Positions 34,838 through 46,620 of a DNA stretch of 64,000 nt are shown here, piece after piece. Origin of the DNA: Delphinapterus leucas (taxonomy: Eukaryota > Chordata > Mammalia > Artiodactyla > Monodontidae). The stretch spans positions 2,722,402-2,786,401 of the forward strand of contig NW_022098037.1 of NCBI RefSeq assembly GCF_002288925.2. The letters are read 5' to 3'. Within the stretch, counting starts at the first letter, position 1; every line of letters starts with the position of its first letter. The translations under genes were made by a program, and so were the position numbers. The notes beneath the pieces were generated by a model. The model had not been told where the DNA came from, ran no database searches, and saw only the letters and a program-made list of their open reading frames with translations.

Positions 34838-35215
34838 CATTAAATGGTTCTTGACCTTCTACGGGATGTTAGGAAGTTTACCTGAGGACAGATGTTTGAG
34901 TTGGGATCTAAAGAATGGGCAAAAGTCATTTGGGTAAAGAAAAGGAGCAAGGGGTTTCCAGGCAGAGGTAAAAACCTACTTAAAGAACCTGACCAAAGCC
35001 AGGAAGGCTGGAACACAGAAAGTGAGGGGGAACATGGCAAAAGGCTATGCTAGGAAGTTGGCACAATCTAGCACCTTACAAACCATGTTAAGAACTCAAT
35101 TTGGTCTTTATCCAAAGAGCAGTGGAAGACATTAAAGGATTTTAAGATTTCACACTAGGGAGTGGCGCAATCAATGTATAACTTCTAGCAGGACTTTGCA
35201 AGATAGAGGTTCTAT

Positions 35216-35998
35216 TTTAGCCCCTAAGGAAGAGATAGCAAAAATTTATTATCTGTATCAGTAAATCCTTGTTACTTATCCATGGCAGACATCACCAATT
35301 GATCATGACTTCTTTTTCTCTGACTGAACCAAGACTTAATAGTCTCAGATCATTCCAGACAGGCAATACCAATCAACGTGACTCAGCACTTAAGACAAAC
35401 CCTGTTTTACTAAACTTTTTGGCTCTTAATAAAAATACAAGATTGCTTGGGATGAGGTGGCTAGATAAAATATAGAACACCCAATTAAATTTGAATTTCA
35501 AATAAACAAATAATTTTTTAGTGTAAGTATGTACCAAATATTGGATGGGACAAATTTACACTAAAAAAATTACTTGTTGTCTAGGTGAAATTCATATTTA
35601 ACTGGTTATTTGCTGAATCTGGCAACTCTCATTTGAGGGAATTAATGGAAAAAGCCCACAGCAGAGTACCAGTCCAAAATAAATGCTTAATGAATGTTTA
35701 TTTATTTAGTCAGTTCATTTGTTTTAAAGGCAAAATTTTAGAACAGTGTAAAAACTATTGGTTTCTGACTTACCTCAATTTTTTCTTCATTTGTTAGCTC
35801 TAAGAAATAGTCAAAGTATGTCTGAAACTATAATTCAACTGCTTCCCCCTATTGTTTTTCTAGATTAATGGCTTTCCATTGCATTTTACTGTACCCCACA
35901 AGACAGTACAAGAAACCCACAGTCCATAGTACAAGAAACTCCGCTCATTTCTACTTTCTAATGAGAAAAACCATAATAAGAACATGACAGTGCATAAG
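35216..35998. other. Unassigned spacer between the two full-length L1s
   Basis: AT-rich sequence without a recognised gene. A short phrase near 35680 (CAAAATAAATGCTTAATGAATG) may be an L2 end. Confidence 0.45.
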
Positions 35999-36025
35999 AA
36001 TAATACTATATGGTTAGACTGGTTT

Positions 36026-36033
36026 AAGATGGC
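36026..36033 (+). promoter_or_regulatory. YY1-like site at L1 5' end
   Basis: AAGATGGC lies about 10 bp from the element start. In human L1 a YY1 site at about the same place helps set accurate transcription start. Function here is inferred by analogy. Confidence 0.55.
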
Positions 36034-36832
36034 AGAGTAGAAGGACATGCTCTCACTCCATCTTTCAAGAACACTGGAATCACAACTAACTGCTGAACAA
36101 TCATCGACAGGAAGACACTGGAACTCACCAAAAAAAGATACCCCACATGCAAAGACAAAGGAGAAGCCGCAATGAGACGGTAGAAGGGGTGCTATCACAA
36201 TAAAATCAAATCCCATAACTGCTGGGTGGGTGACTCACAAACTGGAGAACACTTACACCACAGAAGTCCACCAACTGGAGTGAAGGTTTTGAGCCACACG
36301 TCAGGCTTCCCAACCTGGGGGTCTGGCCATGGGAGGAGGAATTCCTAGAGAATCAGACTTTGAAGGCTCCTGGGATTTGATTGCAGTACTTCAGCTGGAC
36401 TGGGGGAAACAAAGACTCCACTCTTGGAGGGCATACAGAAAGTAGTGTGCACATCGGGACCCAGGGGAAGGAGCAGTGACCCCAAAGGAGACTGAACCAC
36501 TACCTGCTAGTGTTGGAGGGTCTCCTGCAGAGGCGGGGGGCAGCTGTGGCTCACCAAGGGACAAGGACACTGGCAGCAGAAGTTCTGGGAAGTACTCCTT
36601 GGCGTGAGCCGTCCCAGAGTCCGCCATTAGCCCCACCAAAGAGCATGGGTAGGCTCCAGTGTTGGGTCGCCTCAGGCCAAACAGCCAACAGGGAGGGAAC
36701 CCAGCCCCACCCATCAGCACACAAGCGGATTAAAGTTTTACTGAGCTCTGCCCACCAGAGCAACAGCCAGCTCTACCCACCACCATTCCCTCTCATCAGG
36801 AAACTTCGCAAAGCCTCTTAGATAGCCTCATC

Positions 36833-36846
36833 CACCAGAGGGCAGA
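36833..36846 (+). promoter_or_regulatory. CTCF-like core in L1 copy D 5' UTR
   Basis: CCACCAGAGGGCAG matches the CTCF core closely. It lies about 75 bp upstream of ORF1. Sequence match only. Confidence 0.4.
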
Positions 36847-36918
36847 CAGCAGAAACAAGAAGAACTACAGTCCTGCAGCCTGTGGAAGAAAAACCACATT
36901 CACAGAAAGATAGACAAG

Positions 36919-37823
36919 ATGAAAAGGCAGAGGGCTATGTACCAGATGACGCAACAAGATAAAACCTCAGAAAAACAACTAAATGAAGTGGAGATAGGCA
37001 ACCTTCCAGAAAAAGAATTCAGAATAATGATGGTGAAGATGATCCAGGACCTCAGAAAAAAATGGAGGCAAAGAATGAGAAGATGCAAGAAATGTTTAAT
37101 AAAGATCTAGAAGAATTAAAGAACAAACAAACGGAGATGAACAATACAATAACTGAAATGAAAAATACACTAGAAGGAATAGATAGCAGAATAACTGAGG
37201 CAGAAGAACGGATAAGTGACCTGGAAGACAGAATGGTGGAATTCACTGCTGCAGAACAAAGTAAAGAAAAAAGAATGAAAAGAAATGAAGACAGCCTAAG
37301 AGACCTCTGGGACAACATTAAATGCAGGAACATTCACATTATAGGGGTTGCAGAAGGAGAAGAGAAAGAGAAGGTACCCGAGAAAATATTTGGAGAGGGT
37401 ATAGTCAAAAACTTCCCTACCATGGGAAAGGAAATAACCACCCAAGTCCAAGAAGAGCAGAGAGTTCCATACAGGATAAACCCAAGGAGAAACACGCCGA
37501 GACACATAGTAATCAAATTGGCAAAAATTAAAGACAAAGAAAAATTATTGAGAGCAGCAAGGGAAAAATGACAAATAACATACAAGGGAACTACTGTAAG
37601 GTTAACAGCTGATTTATCAGCAGAAACTCTACAAGCCAGAAAGGAATGGCATGATATACTTAAAGTGATGAAAGGGAAGAACCTACAACCAAGATTACTA
37701 TACCTGGCAAGGATCTCATTCAGATTCGATGGAGAAATCAAAAGCTTTACAGACAAGCAAAAGCTAAGAAAATTCAGCACCACCAAACCAGCTCTACAAC
37801 AAATGCTAAAGGAACTTCTCTAA
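36919..37823 (+). pseudogene. L1 ORF1 (copy D), one frameshift and one internal stop
   Basis: The start ATG at 36919 leads into NEVEIGNLPEKEFRIMMVKM. A one-base loss in a run of seven A (37056-37062) shifts the frame, which then continues from 37062 through coiled-coil text (NKDLEELKNKQTEMNNTITEM), RRM text (EDSLRDLWDN, IIGVAEGEE), and the basic NPRRNTPRHIVIKLAK segment. A TGA at 37569-37571, plausibly a decayed CGA, precedes the final 83 codons ending at TAA 37821-37823. Otherwise the roughly 300-codon ORF is nearly complete. Confidence 0.92.
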
Positions 37824-37880
37824 GTGGGAAACCCAAGAGACAAAAGGAACTACAAAAACAAACCTAAAACAGTTAAGAAA

Positions 37881-40800
37881 ATGTTCATAGGAACATACAT
37901 ATCGATAATTACCTTAAACGTGAATGGATTAAATGCTCCAACCAAAAGACACAGGCTTGCTGAATGGATACGAAAACAAGACCCATATATATGCTGTCTA
38001 CAAGGGACCCACTTCAGACCTAGGGACACATACAGACTGGAAGTGAGGGGATGGAAAAAGATATTCCATGCAAATGAAAATCAAAAGAAAGCTGGAGTAA
38101 CAATACTCATATCAGATAAAATAGACTTTAAAATAAAGAATGTTACAAGAGACAAGGAAGGACACTATATAATGATCAAGGGATCAATCCAACAAGAAGA
38201 TATAACAATTATAAATATATATGCACCCAATATAGGAGCACCTCAATACATAAAGCAACTGCTAACAGCTATAAAAGAGAAAATTGACAGTAACACAATT
38301 ATAGTGGGGGACTTTAAAACCTCAGTTACACCAATGGACAGATCATCCAAACAGAAAATTAATAAGGAAACAGAAGCTTTAAATGACACAATAGACCAGA
38401 TAGATTTACTTGATATTTATAGGACATTCCATCCAAAAAAAGCAGATTAAACTTTCTTCTCAACTGCACATGGAACATTCTCCAGGATAGATTACATCTT
38501 GGGTCACAAATTAAGCCTCAGTAAATTTAAGAAAATTGAAATCATATCAAGCATCTTTTCTTACCAAAACCCTATGAGATTACAAATCAATTACAGGGAA
38601 AAAAAGGTAAAAAACACAAACACATGGAGGCTAAACAATATGGTACTAACTAACCAAGAGATCACTGAAGAAATCAAAGAGGAAATAAAACATACTTAGA
38701 GACAAATGACAATGAAAACACAACGATCCAAAACCTATGGGATGCAGAAAAAGCAGTTCTAAGAGGGAAGTTTATAGCTACACAAGCCTAACTCAAGAAA
38801 CAAGAAAAATCTCAAATAAACAATCTAAACTTACACCTAAAGGAACTAGAGAAAGAAGAACAAAACCCAAAATTAGCAGAAGGAAAGAAATCATAAAGAT
38901 CAGAGCAGGAATAAATGAAACAGAAACAAAGAAAATAATAGAAAAGATCTATAAAACTACAAGCTAGTTCTTTGAGAAGATAAACAAAATTGATAAACCA
39001 TTAGCCAGATTCATCAAGAAAAAGAGGGAGAGGACTCAAATCAATAAAATTAGAAATAAAAAAGGAGAACTTACAAGAGACATCACAGAAATACAAAGCA
39101 TCCTAAAATACTACTACAAGCAACTCTATGCCAATAAAATGGACAACCTGGAAGAAATGACAAATTCTTAGAAAGGTATAACCTTCGAAGACTGAACCAG
39201 GAAGAAATAGAAAATATGAACAGACCAATCCCAAGTAATGAAATTGAAACTGTGATTAAAAATCTTCCAACAAACAAAAGTCCAGGACGAGATGGCTTCA
39301 CAGGTGAATTCTATCAAACATTTAGAGAAGAGCTAACACACATCCTTCTCAAACTCTTCCAAAAAATTGCAGAGCAAGGAAAACTCCCAAACTCGCTCTG
39401 TGAGGCCACCATCACCATGAAACCAAAACCAAAGTTACTACAAAAAAAGAAAACTACAGACCAATATCACTGATGAATATAGATGCAAAAATCCTCAACA
39501 AAATACAAGCAAACAGAATCCAACAACATATTAAAAGGATCATACACCATGATCAACTGGGATTTATCCCAGAGATGCAAGGATTCTTCAGTATACGCAA
39601 ATCAATCAATGTGATACACCATACTAACAAATTGAAGAATAAAAACTATATGATCATCTCAATAGATGCAGAAAAAGCTTTTGACAAAATTCAACACCCA
39701 TTTATGATAAAAACTCTCCAGAAATTGGGCATAGAGGGAACCTACTTCAACATAATAAAGGCCATATACGACAAACCCACAGCAAACACCATTCTCAATG
39801 GTGAAAAACTGAAAGCATTTCCTGTAAGATCAGGAATAAGACAAGGATGTCCACTCTCACCACTATTATTCAACATAGTTTTGGAAGTCCTAGCCACGGC
39901 AATCAGAGAAGAAAAAGAAATAAAAGTAATACAATTTGGAAAAGAAGAAGTAAAACTGTCACTGTTTGCAGATGACATGATACTATACATAGAGAATCCT
40001 AAAGATGCCACCAGAAAACTACTAGAGCTAATCAATAAATCTGGTAAAGTTGCAGGATACAAAATTAATGCACAGAAATCTCTTGCATTCCTATATACTG
40101 ATGAGAGAAATCTGAAAGAGAAATTAAAGAAACACTTCCATTTACCACTGCAACAAAAAGAATAAAATACCTAGGAATACACCTACCCTACCTAAGGAGA
40201 CAAAAGACCTGTATGCAGAAAACTATAAGACACTGATGGAAGAAATGGAAGATGATACCAACAGATGGAGAGATATACCATGTTCTTAAAGTGGAAGAAT
40301 CAACATTGTGAAAATGACTATACTACCGAAAGCAATCTACAGATTCAATGCAATCCCTGTCAGATTACCAATGGCATTTTTTACAGAGCTAGACAAAAAG
40401 TCTTAAAATTTGTATGGAGACACAAAAGACTTCGAATAGCCAAAGCAATCTTGGGAAAGAAAAACGGAGCTGGAGGAATCAGACTCCCTGTCTTCAGACT
40501 ATACTACAGAGCTACAGAAATCAAGACAATATGATACTGGCACAAAAACAGAAATATAGATCAATGGAACAGGATAGACAGCCCAGAGATAAACCCACGC
40601 TCCTGTGATTAACTAATCTATGCCAAATGAGGCAAGGATATACAATGGAGAAAAGACAGTGTCTTTAATAAGTGGTGCTGGGAAAACTGGACAGCTACCT
40701 GTAAAAGAATGAAATTAGAACACTCCCAAACACCATACACAAAAATAAACTCAAAATAGATTCGAGACCTAAATGTGAGACTGGGCACTATAAAACTTTG

Positions 40801-41688
40801 AGGAAGACATAGGAAGAACACTGTGACAGAAATCACAGCAAGATCTTTTTTGAACCACCCCCTAGACTAATGGAAATAAAAACAAAAGTAAACAAATGGG
40901 ACCTAATGAAACTTAAAAGCTTTTGCACAGCAAAAGAAACCATAAACAAGACCAAAAGACAACCCTCAGAATGGGAGAAAATATTTCCAAATGAATCATC
41001 GGACAAAGGATTAATGTCCAAAATATATAAACAGCTCTTGCAGCTCAATATTAGAAAAACAAACAACCGAATCCAAAAATGGGCAGAAGACCTAAATAGA
41101 CATTTCTCCAAAGAAGACATACAGATAGCCAAGAAGCACATGAAAAGCTGCTCAGCATCACTAATTATTAGAGAAATGCAAATCAAATCTACAATGAGGT
41201 ATCACCCCACACCAGTTAGAATGGGCATCATCAGAAAATCCACAAACAACAAATGCTGGAGAGGGTGTGGAGAAAAGGGAACACTCTTGCACTGTTGGTG
41301 GGAATGTAAATTGATACAGCCACTATGGAGAACAGTATGGAGGTTCCTTAAAGAACTAAAAATAGAATTACTATATGACCCAGGTATCTCACTACCGGGC
41401 ATATACCCAGAGAAAACCATTATTCAAAAAGACACATGCACCCCAATGTTCATTGCATCACTATTTACAGTAGCCAGGTCATGGAAGCAACCTAAATGCC
41501 CACTGACAGACGAATGGATAAAGAAGAAGGGGTACATATATACAATGGAATATTACTCAGCCATAAAAAGGAGTGAAACTGGGTCATTTGTAGAGACGTG
41601 GATGTATCTAGAGACTGTCATACAGAGTGAAGTAAGTCAGAAAGAGAAAAACAAATATCGTATATTAACACATATATGTGGAACCTAG
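37881..41688 (+). pseudogene. L1 ORF2 (copy D), broken
   Basis: ORF2 starts 57 bp after ORF1. The endonuclease (37881-38630) keeps TLNVNGLN but has QGTH for the usual QETH (codon 38004-38006), DFKT for DFNT, and Tyr-Gln for the catalytic Asp-His pair (38562-38567). A stop at 38448-38450 breaks the frame. The reverse transcriptase keeps FADD at 39965-39976 and [13 protein letters not shown] in a 230-codon open segment (39473-40165). The last 272-codon open segment ends at 41688 and includes [18 protein letters not shown] (41254-41307). Further frameshifts separate the segments. Confidence 0.92.
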
Positions 41689-41763
41689 AAAATGGTACAG
41701 ATGAACCAGTTTGCCGCGCAGAAATTGAGACACAGAAGTAGATGAAATATGTATGGACACCAA

Positions 41764-41795
41764 GGGGGGAAAGTGGGGGGGGGTGAGGGTGGGGG
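41764..41795 (+). other. G-quadruplex-forming motif in the L1 3' UTR
   Basis: Four or more G tracts (6, 9, 3 and 5 bases) occur within 32 bp. G-rich 3' UTRs are a known feature of L1. Copy A has the matching C-rich tract on the plus strand at 7201-7232. Confidence 0.7.
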
Positions 41796-41916
41796 TGTGA
41801 TGAATTGGTAATTGGGATTGAGATGTAAACACTGATGTGTATAAAATGGATGACTAATAAGGAAAAATAAATAAATAAAAAATAAACATCAAAAGCAAAA
41901 GAATACTATAGGGTTA

Positions 41917-42699
41917 ACCAAACAATCCACAACAACCTACCTTGATAAAGATAGAAATAAATTAAACAGCAATTTTTAATTCAAAAGGAATAATCACAGT
42001 TATTCAGATCATAATCAGCTTGAGAAAATTCTTGAGGTAATAAAAACAAATCATACTTTCTGAATCTTGTGGGATTTCCAGTAATCTGCAAGTTATTATA
42101 CACAATAGAAGTTTTCATCCCTGCCAAACACTGTATGGCAGTCAGATGTCTTAGATGGATATTGAATTATATTCCTCAATAAACTTTAGGAGCTACTTAG
42201 TTTATGAATGCCAAATTTTAGTGACTTTTAACTGATTTAGGAATTCACTGGAAAATCAACCTTGGTTGTACATATAATCTAAGGCCTATGGAATTATGGG
42301 TAATTCACCCCAAAAGACTAAAGTAGAGACTTGCAATGGTAGATTAGGCTGAGGGTTATGAGAAGGCCCCATGTGTTCCACACTTTGAGAATCATTGATC
42401 CAGGCAGAAGTACTGTCTTTTTCTGGCATTGGAACTCTAAAGTAGATGGTAGATATTACAGTGTCTCAAACTATAAATTCAGGTACACTTTATGAAATAA
42501 AAAACAATCATTTCTGGCTTCTAATTTTACCACCAGGATTGGGGAAAATGTGAGTTAAAATATACCGAGCACTTGGACCTCTTGGGTACAAAATGTATTA
42601 TAAAGGCACAGTGTCTATTGTATCTCTCTAATTCTAACATCTTAGTGTCTCTGAGCTGGCTGGAATCAGCATCACCTTTCTCCTGAAAGAGTTTACATT
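41917..42699. other. Unassigned stretch
   Basis: No gene is seen. A MER5-like phrase (CCACACTTTGAGAATCATTG near 42377) may mark the end of a hAT relic. Confidence 0.4.
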
Positions 42700-43090
42700 A
42701 TAAGCTTAACTACCGCCTTTCTTCATGGGATTTGTCCTGGCTTGACCATGATCGTATTATATTCAAGTCTGATACACTTCAAGATCCCTTGCGGGCTCAT
42801 CCAGATTCTTTTCAATATAAGCGTCCTGTAATTAAGGCTGGGAGGTGTGGTTTTGATTGAGTGCCGTGCAGATTGTTCATTAACGTGCCATCCGAACAAT
42901 TTAATAACCTTTTTAATTAATCCAAAATTGGCATGTCCCCCTTCAGGCTATAGTGCTGCTTTTGCAAGAGTTGGTCTCTTGGTAGTTCTCAATTTAGCTT
43001 ATTATTTGAAACCTAAATCTGCCCAAGCTAATGAGCGTGACCAATTCTCTTACCAAGACCACATAGGACGCTCCATCTGCACTTCACGAA
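42700..43090. promoter_or_regulatory. Candidate enhancer-like conserved element, homeobox-site rich
   Basis: Repeat-free sequence with many homeodomain-type cores: TAATTA within CTGTAATTAAGG (about 42828), TTTTTAATTAATCC (about 42910), CATTAACG, CAATTTAATAACC, and GCTAATGAGC at about 43026. Several CpGs persist in this AT-rich setting, which can mark constrained DNA. A 98-codon frame at 42847-43143 is not protein-like enough to call. Confidence 0.35.
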
Positions 43091-43408
43091 AGGATGAGAG
43101 GACCAGATGTCTTGGGGTGATATCCTGGTTCTTGGCTTTTTAAAGAAGCTCCCATCAGACTAGAGATGAAAGAAAATAATTTATAGAGTAGTTGAAAATC
43201 ACTTTTTACTTTCTTTTTCTTTTAGTGTTTTCTACTAGTATTTTTCTTTTATGATTATTATTTATTTATTTTTTCACTTTCGGGTTTGACATTTTAGAAC
43301 TTTCATGCTCAATTAGTCCTTCATAATTTGGTGCTAGATATGATTTGAAATGATTTAATGGTTTTCAGTAATTTGATATCCTGAAGCTTTTCGTATTCCT
43401 GAAGAAAA

Positions 43409-43491
43409 TGGCAATTCAAATGGTTTCAAAATATAATTTTGGCAAGGTTTTGGCAATTCAAATGGTTTCAAAATATAATTCTGGCAAGGTT
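43409..43491. repeat. Tandem duplication, 42-bp unit, two copies
   Basis: Units at 43409-43450 and 43451-43491 are the same apart from one substitution (TTTTGG versus TTCTGG) and the last base. A recent local duplication is likely. Confidence 0.95.
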
Positions 43492-43548
43492 GAGCTTGTA
43501 CTTTTTTTTTTAACTTGGAAAGATAGGACTTGGGAACACTTACTCTTT

Positions 43549-44213
43549 CTTTTTTAATTTTTAAGGTGTTTTATACAATTTTTAATGGTTAAACTCCATT
43601 TACAATTTTTATAAAATATTGGCTGCATTCCCCGTGTTGTACAATACATCCTTGAGCCTATCTTAGAGTCAATAGTTTGTACCTCCCACTCCCTGACACC
43701 TATATTGCCCCTGCCCCCCACTGGTAAGCACTAGTTTGTTCTCTATATCTGTGAGTCTGCTTCTTTTTTGTTATATTCACTAGTTTGTTGTATTTTTTAG
43801 AGTCCACATACGTGATATCATATAGTAATTGTGTTTCTCTGTTTGACTTATTTCACTTAGCATAATGCCCTCCAGTTTCATCCATGATGCTGCAAATGGC
43901 AAAATTTCATTGTTTTTTATGGCTAAGTAGTATTCCACTGTGTGTATATGTGTGTGTGTATATATATCACATGTTCCTTATCCATTCATCTGTTGATGGA
44001 CACTTAGGTTGCTTCCATATCTTGGCAACTGTAAATAATGCTGCTATGAACATTGGGGTGCATGTATCTTTTCAAATTAGTGTTTTTTTTTTCAGATATA
44101 CACCCAGTAGTGGAATTGCTGGGTCGTGTGGTAGTTCTATTTTTAGTTTTTGAGAAACCGCCATACTATTTTCCATAGTGGATGCACCAATTTACATTTC
44201 CACCAACAGGGGG
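43549..44213 (-). mobile_element. Older LINE-1, 3' fragment (copy F)
   Basis: The plus strand reads GTGTTGTACAATACATCCTTG, ATGGCTAAGTAGTATTCCACTG and CACCCAGTAGTGGAATTGCTGG, homologous to the 3' portion of the other L1s but a distinct older family. A 13-bp duplication with one mismatch (ACACTTACTCTTT at 43536-43548; ACACTTACCCTTT at 44214-44226) brackets it. Confidence 0.85.
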
Positions 44214-44226
44214 ACACTTACCCTTT

Positions 44227-45919
44227 AAAGCCTGAAAACAATGTGTGTGTATACTTCACCTGGCTATAGACTCCAACGTTTGAGTTAATTTCTCCCAACC
44301 AAATAGAATATTACTCTCCCTCCACCCCTTAATATGTACGTCAGTTATTTCTGGAGGCCTATAAAGGAATGCCTCACATAGGCCATCTCTCTCCTGCCTG
44401 TTAGTTGAATGGTCTATCCACTTTCGTCTCCATTTTCAGACTTAACTTGTTTCTGCCTGGGATAATATCTCCTAGCTACCAGTGCTGAGAATCCCAATCA
44501 TTCATTCTTACAATTAGTTGAGTACTTACATGTGGCAAGTGCTATGCTAGAAATTCATGAAAATCTAGTATCTTTGCCTATGCTTCTATCTCCATACACT
44601 CACCAAAGTCTCTTCTTGAGGTACAACAGTGGAACCGCAGTCCATAAGAATGATAGCATGCCCTCTCCCCGCTGGCCTCTGTTGACACCAGCGCTTAAAG
44701 CAGCTTGGTTCATGTGCTCAGTTTTATAAAAATCTCATTTAAATAGCCCCTACCTCTTGCAAAACAAGGGAAGGTTTGAAATATAGGTTTTCCTGGTTAT
44801 ACTCACTCCACCAAAGACTAAGATTTTAGGATGAGATTTACTGACTGTAAGCTCTGGGCACCCTCTGGGCAGTCATGTATATGAGAAGAAAACTTGTCTA
44901 AGAGCTCTTTGAGGAATGGATGTTCAGCCCTGTGATCTGGCAGTGGGAGGTCTAATTCCCCATCCCACATCCATTAGCTTGAGGAGAAAATATCTTGCAT
45001 CTGGAAGTGCCAAGTCCCATCAGACTTTAGCACTGGCCCAGTTCATGCACTGCCATCTCCCACATGACAGGACCAAAAATCAAGAAATCCTCCTCCTTTA
45101 TCCACATCAACATCCTCCACCAGAGTGGTACATTTACCACAGTTGATGTGCAGATGTGGGAGGCTGTGCATGTCTGAGAGCAGGAGGTGTATGGGAAATC
45201 TCCATACCTTCCTCTCAGTCTTGCTCCCAGCATCTCCCACAGACCTTGAAGAACAGGCCAAGAGATTCCCCAGTGCGAGTCTCCAGGCTCTGGCTGTTAG
45301 TCTCAGTCCTGAGTGCCTGCTCCCAAGTTCAAAGCAGATGCACTTCTCAGAAGGCAGTGAAGGATGACAGAGCCTGGCTGTTGGCAGAATGCGGAGCGGG
45401 GCTCACCTCTGTTTGTGAACGGGGCGGAGTCTGATTCCACCTGAACCGCACTGAACCTGAATTATCTGCTTTATATTCTGTAAGATTATTTTCTGGCGCT
45501 TTAGAACCCTAGGGGGGAAAATGGCCATTCTAAAAAACATATCACATACCCTCACAGCCCTACAGACTGCCTGTATTTCACATACAGCTCCAAGTTGAGA
45601 ACCACATTTCTTTTAGCCACACTCCACATGCACCTGCCACTGCCCTTCGTGCCTCATGAACACGGATGAAGTGCCCAGTCCCACCGTAGGGCTTCTTATG
45701 TAGTTGCTGTGGAGTGTTTCTACCTTCTGATGAATTCCTGCATTCTGTCTGCGAATGGATAGTGAGCAATATTACTGACAGCTGAAAGTGCTAGTGGGTA
45801 TATTATATAAAAAAGATAAACAGAACAGGTCCTTTCAGCATATCTTTTTAATTGGAAGAACATGTAGGCTTTTGAGTGACAATATCTTCTCCATTTCCCT
45901 AAATATAGCACCTTTAGAA
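44227..45919. other. Unassigned stretch
   Basis: About 1.7 kb without recognised genes or repeats. Several short open frames overlap on both strands and have no recognisable domain. Confidence 0.4.
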
Positions 45920-46090
45920 AGCCACAGAGCTAAGCGGTATGGAAAAGCATAGGGGTGTTGAATCTCAGGTGTCCTCGGGTGAGATATTTAACCTCTCTGA
46001 TGCACAACAGGCTCCTCTACAGCATGAGAATATTGGGGTGTTGAAGAATTAATTGCAATAAAGAACACCAATACATTAGATATATAGTTC
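45920..46090 (+). repeat. MIR relic (weak)
   Basis: GGGTGAGATATTTAACCTCTCTGATGC resembles the MIR core, followed by a degraded tail. Confidence 0.4.
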
Positions 46091-46179
46091 TCACATATCT
46101 TCTTCCTTCCCCCTTTAAAGGCTAGAGAAAGAGGGGAAGAAAACCCACAACTGAGGGCTTATCACTGATCTCTGTGGGG

Positions 46180-46620
46180 AAGGAAAAGGTTTTTCTCATC
46201 TCTCTTAGGGTTCTTGGCTGGGTCTGAGTATTAAACTGAGGAAGACAGATTAACGGGAGAAAAGCATACAGATTTAGTTGTTTTACATGACACAGGAGCC
46301 TTCATAAAGAAATAAGGACCCAAAGAAACAGTTAGAGCTGAGTATTCTTTTGCCAGGCTTGACGAAGAGTGCACAGTGGTAGAGGAAGCTGACAGGGTAA
46401 GGGGTGTGAGGTTAGGGGTACTAAAGCGGGGGAGTTCAGCAAGGCCTCTTAGTTCAGGTTCTTCTTGGCCTCCCTTTGTCTTCAGAGGTGAGGGTGTTCC
46501 TTCCCTCAGGATGGGGGAGGACACCTCTCACAGGAGGGTTTTATGACCTGTTTCGGCCAAGGGAGGAGTTCAGAGTGCCTTTCAGCCTCACAGTACTCAG
46601 TACGCCAGGTGCCACATGGT
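46180..46620. repeat. Possible old LTR or retroviral repeat, unassigned
   Basis: Phrases such as GGGTTCTTGGCTGGGTCTGAG, TACATGACACAGGAGCCTTC and GTTTTATGACCTGTTTCGGCC look like a repeated family I have not been able to name. Orientation is unknown. Confidence 0.3.

Larger units (their letters stand above)
27765..35215 (-). repeat. L2 relic split by full-length L1 copy C
   Basis: The left part (27765-27975) begins ATTCATTCAACAAATATATA and runs GGCAGACACTAATCTGGATTC. The right part (34838-35215) continues in the same orientation with GGTTTCCAGGCAGAGG, AAAGCCAGGAAGGCTGGAACAC and GTGGAAGACATTAAAGGATTTTAAG. Together they give about 575 bp of L2 3' sequence in normal order, so the L1 landed inside an existing L2. 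Confidence 0.6.
36017..41898 (+). mobile_element. Full-length LINE-1, copy D
   Basis: About 5.88 kb with 5' UTR, ORF1, ORF2, 3' UTR and an AATA-rich tail. An 18-bp target-site duplication with two mismatches (AATAATACTATATGGTTA at 35999-36016; AAGAATACTATAGGGTTA at 41899-41916) sets the ends. It is head to head with copy C, 1.2 kb away. Its 5' leader is unlike that of copy C except just before ORF1. The older-looking duplication suggests it predates copy C. Confidence 0.93.
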
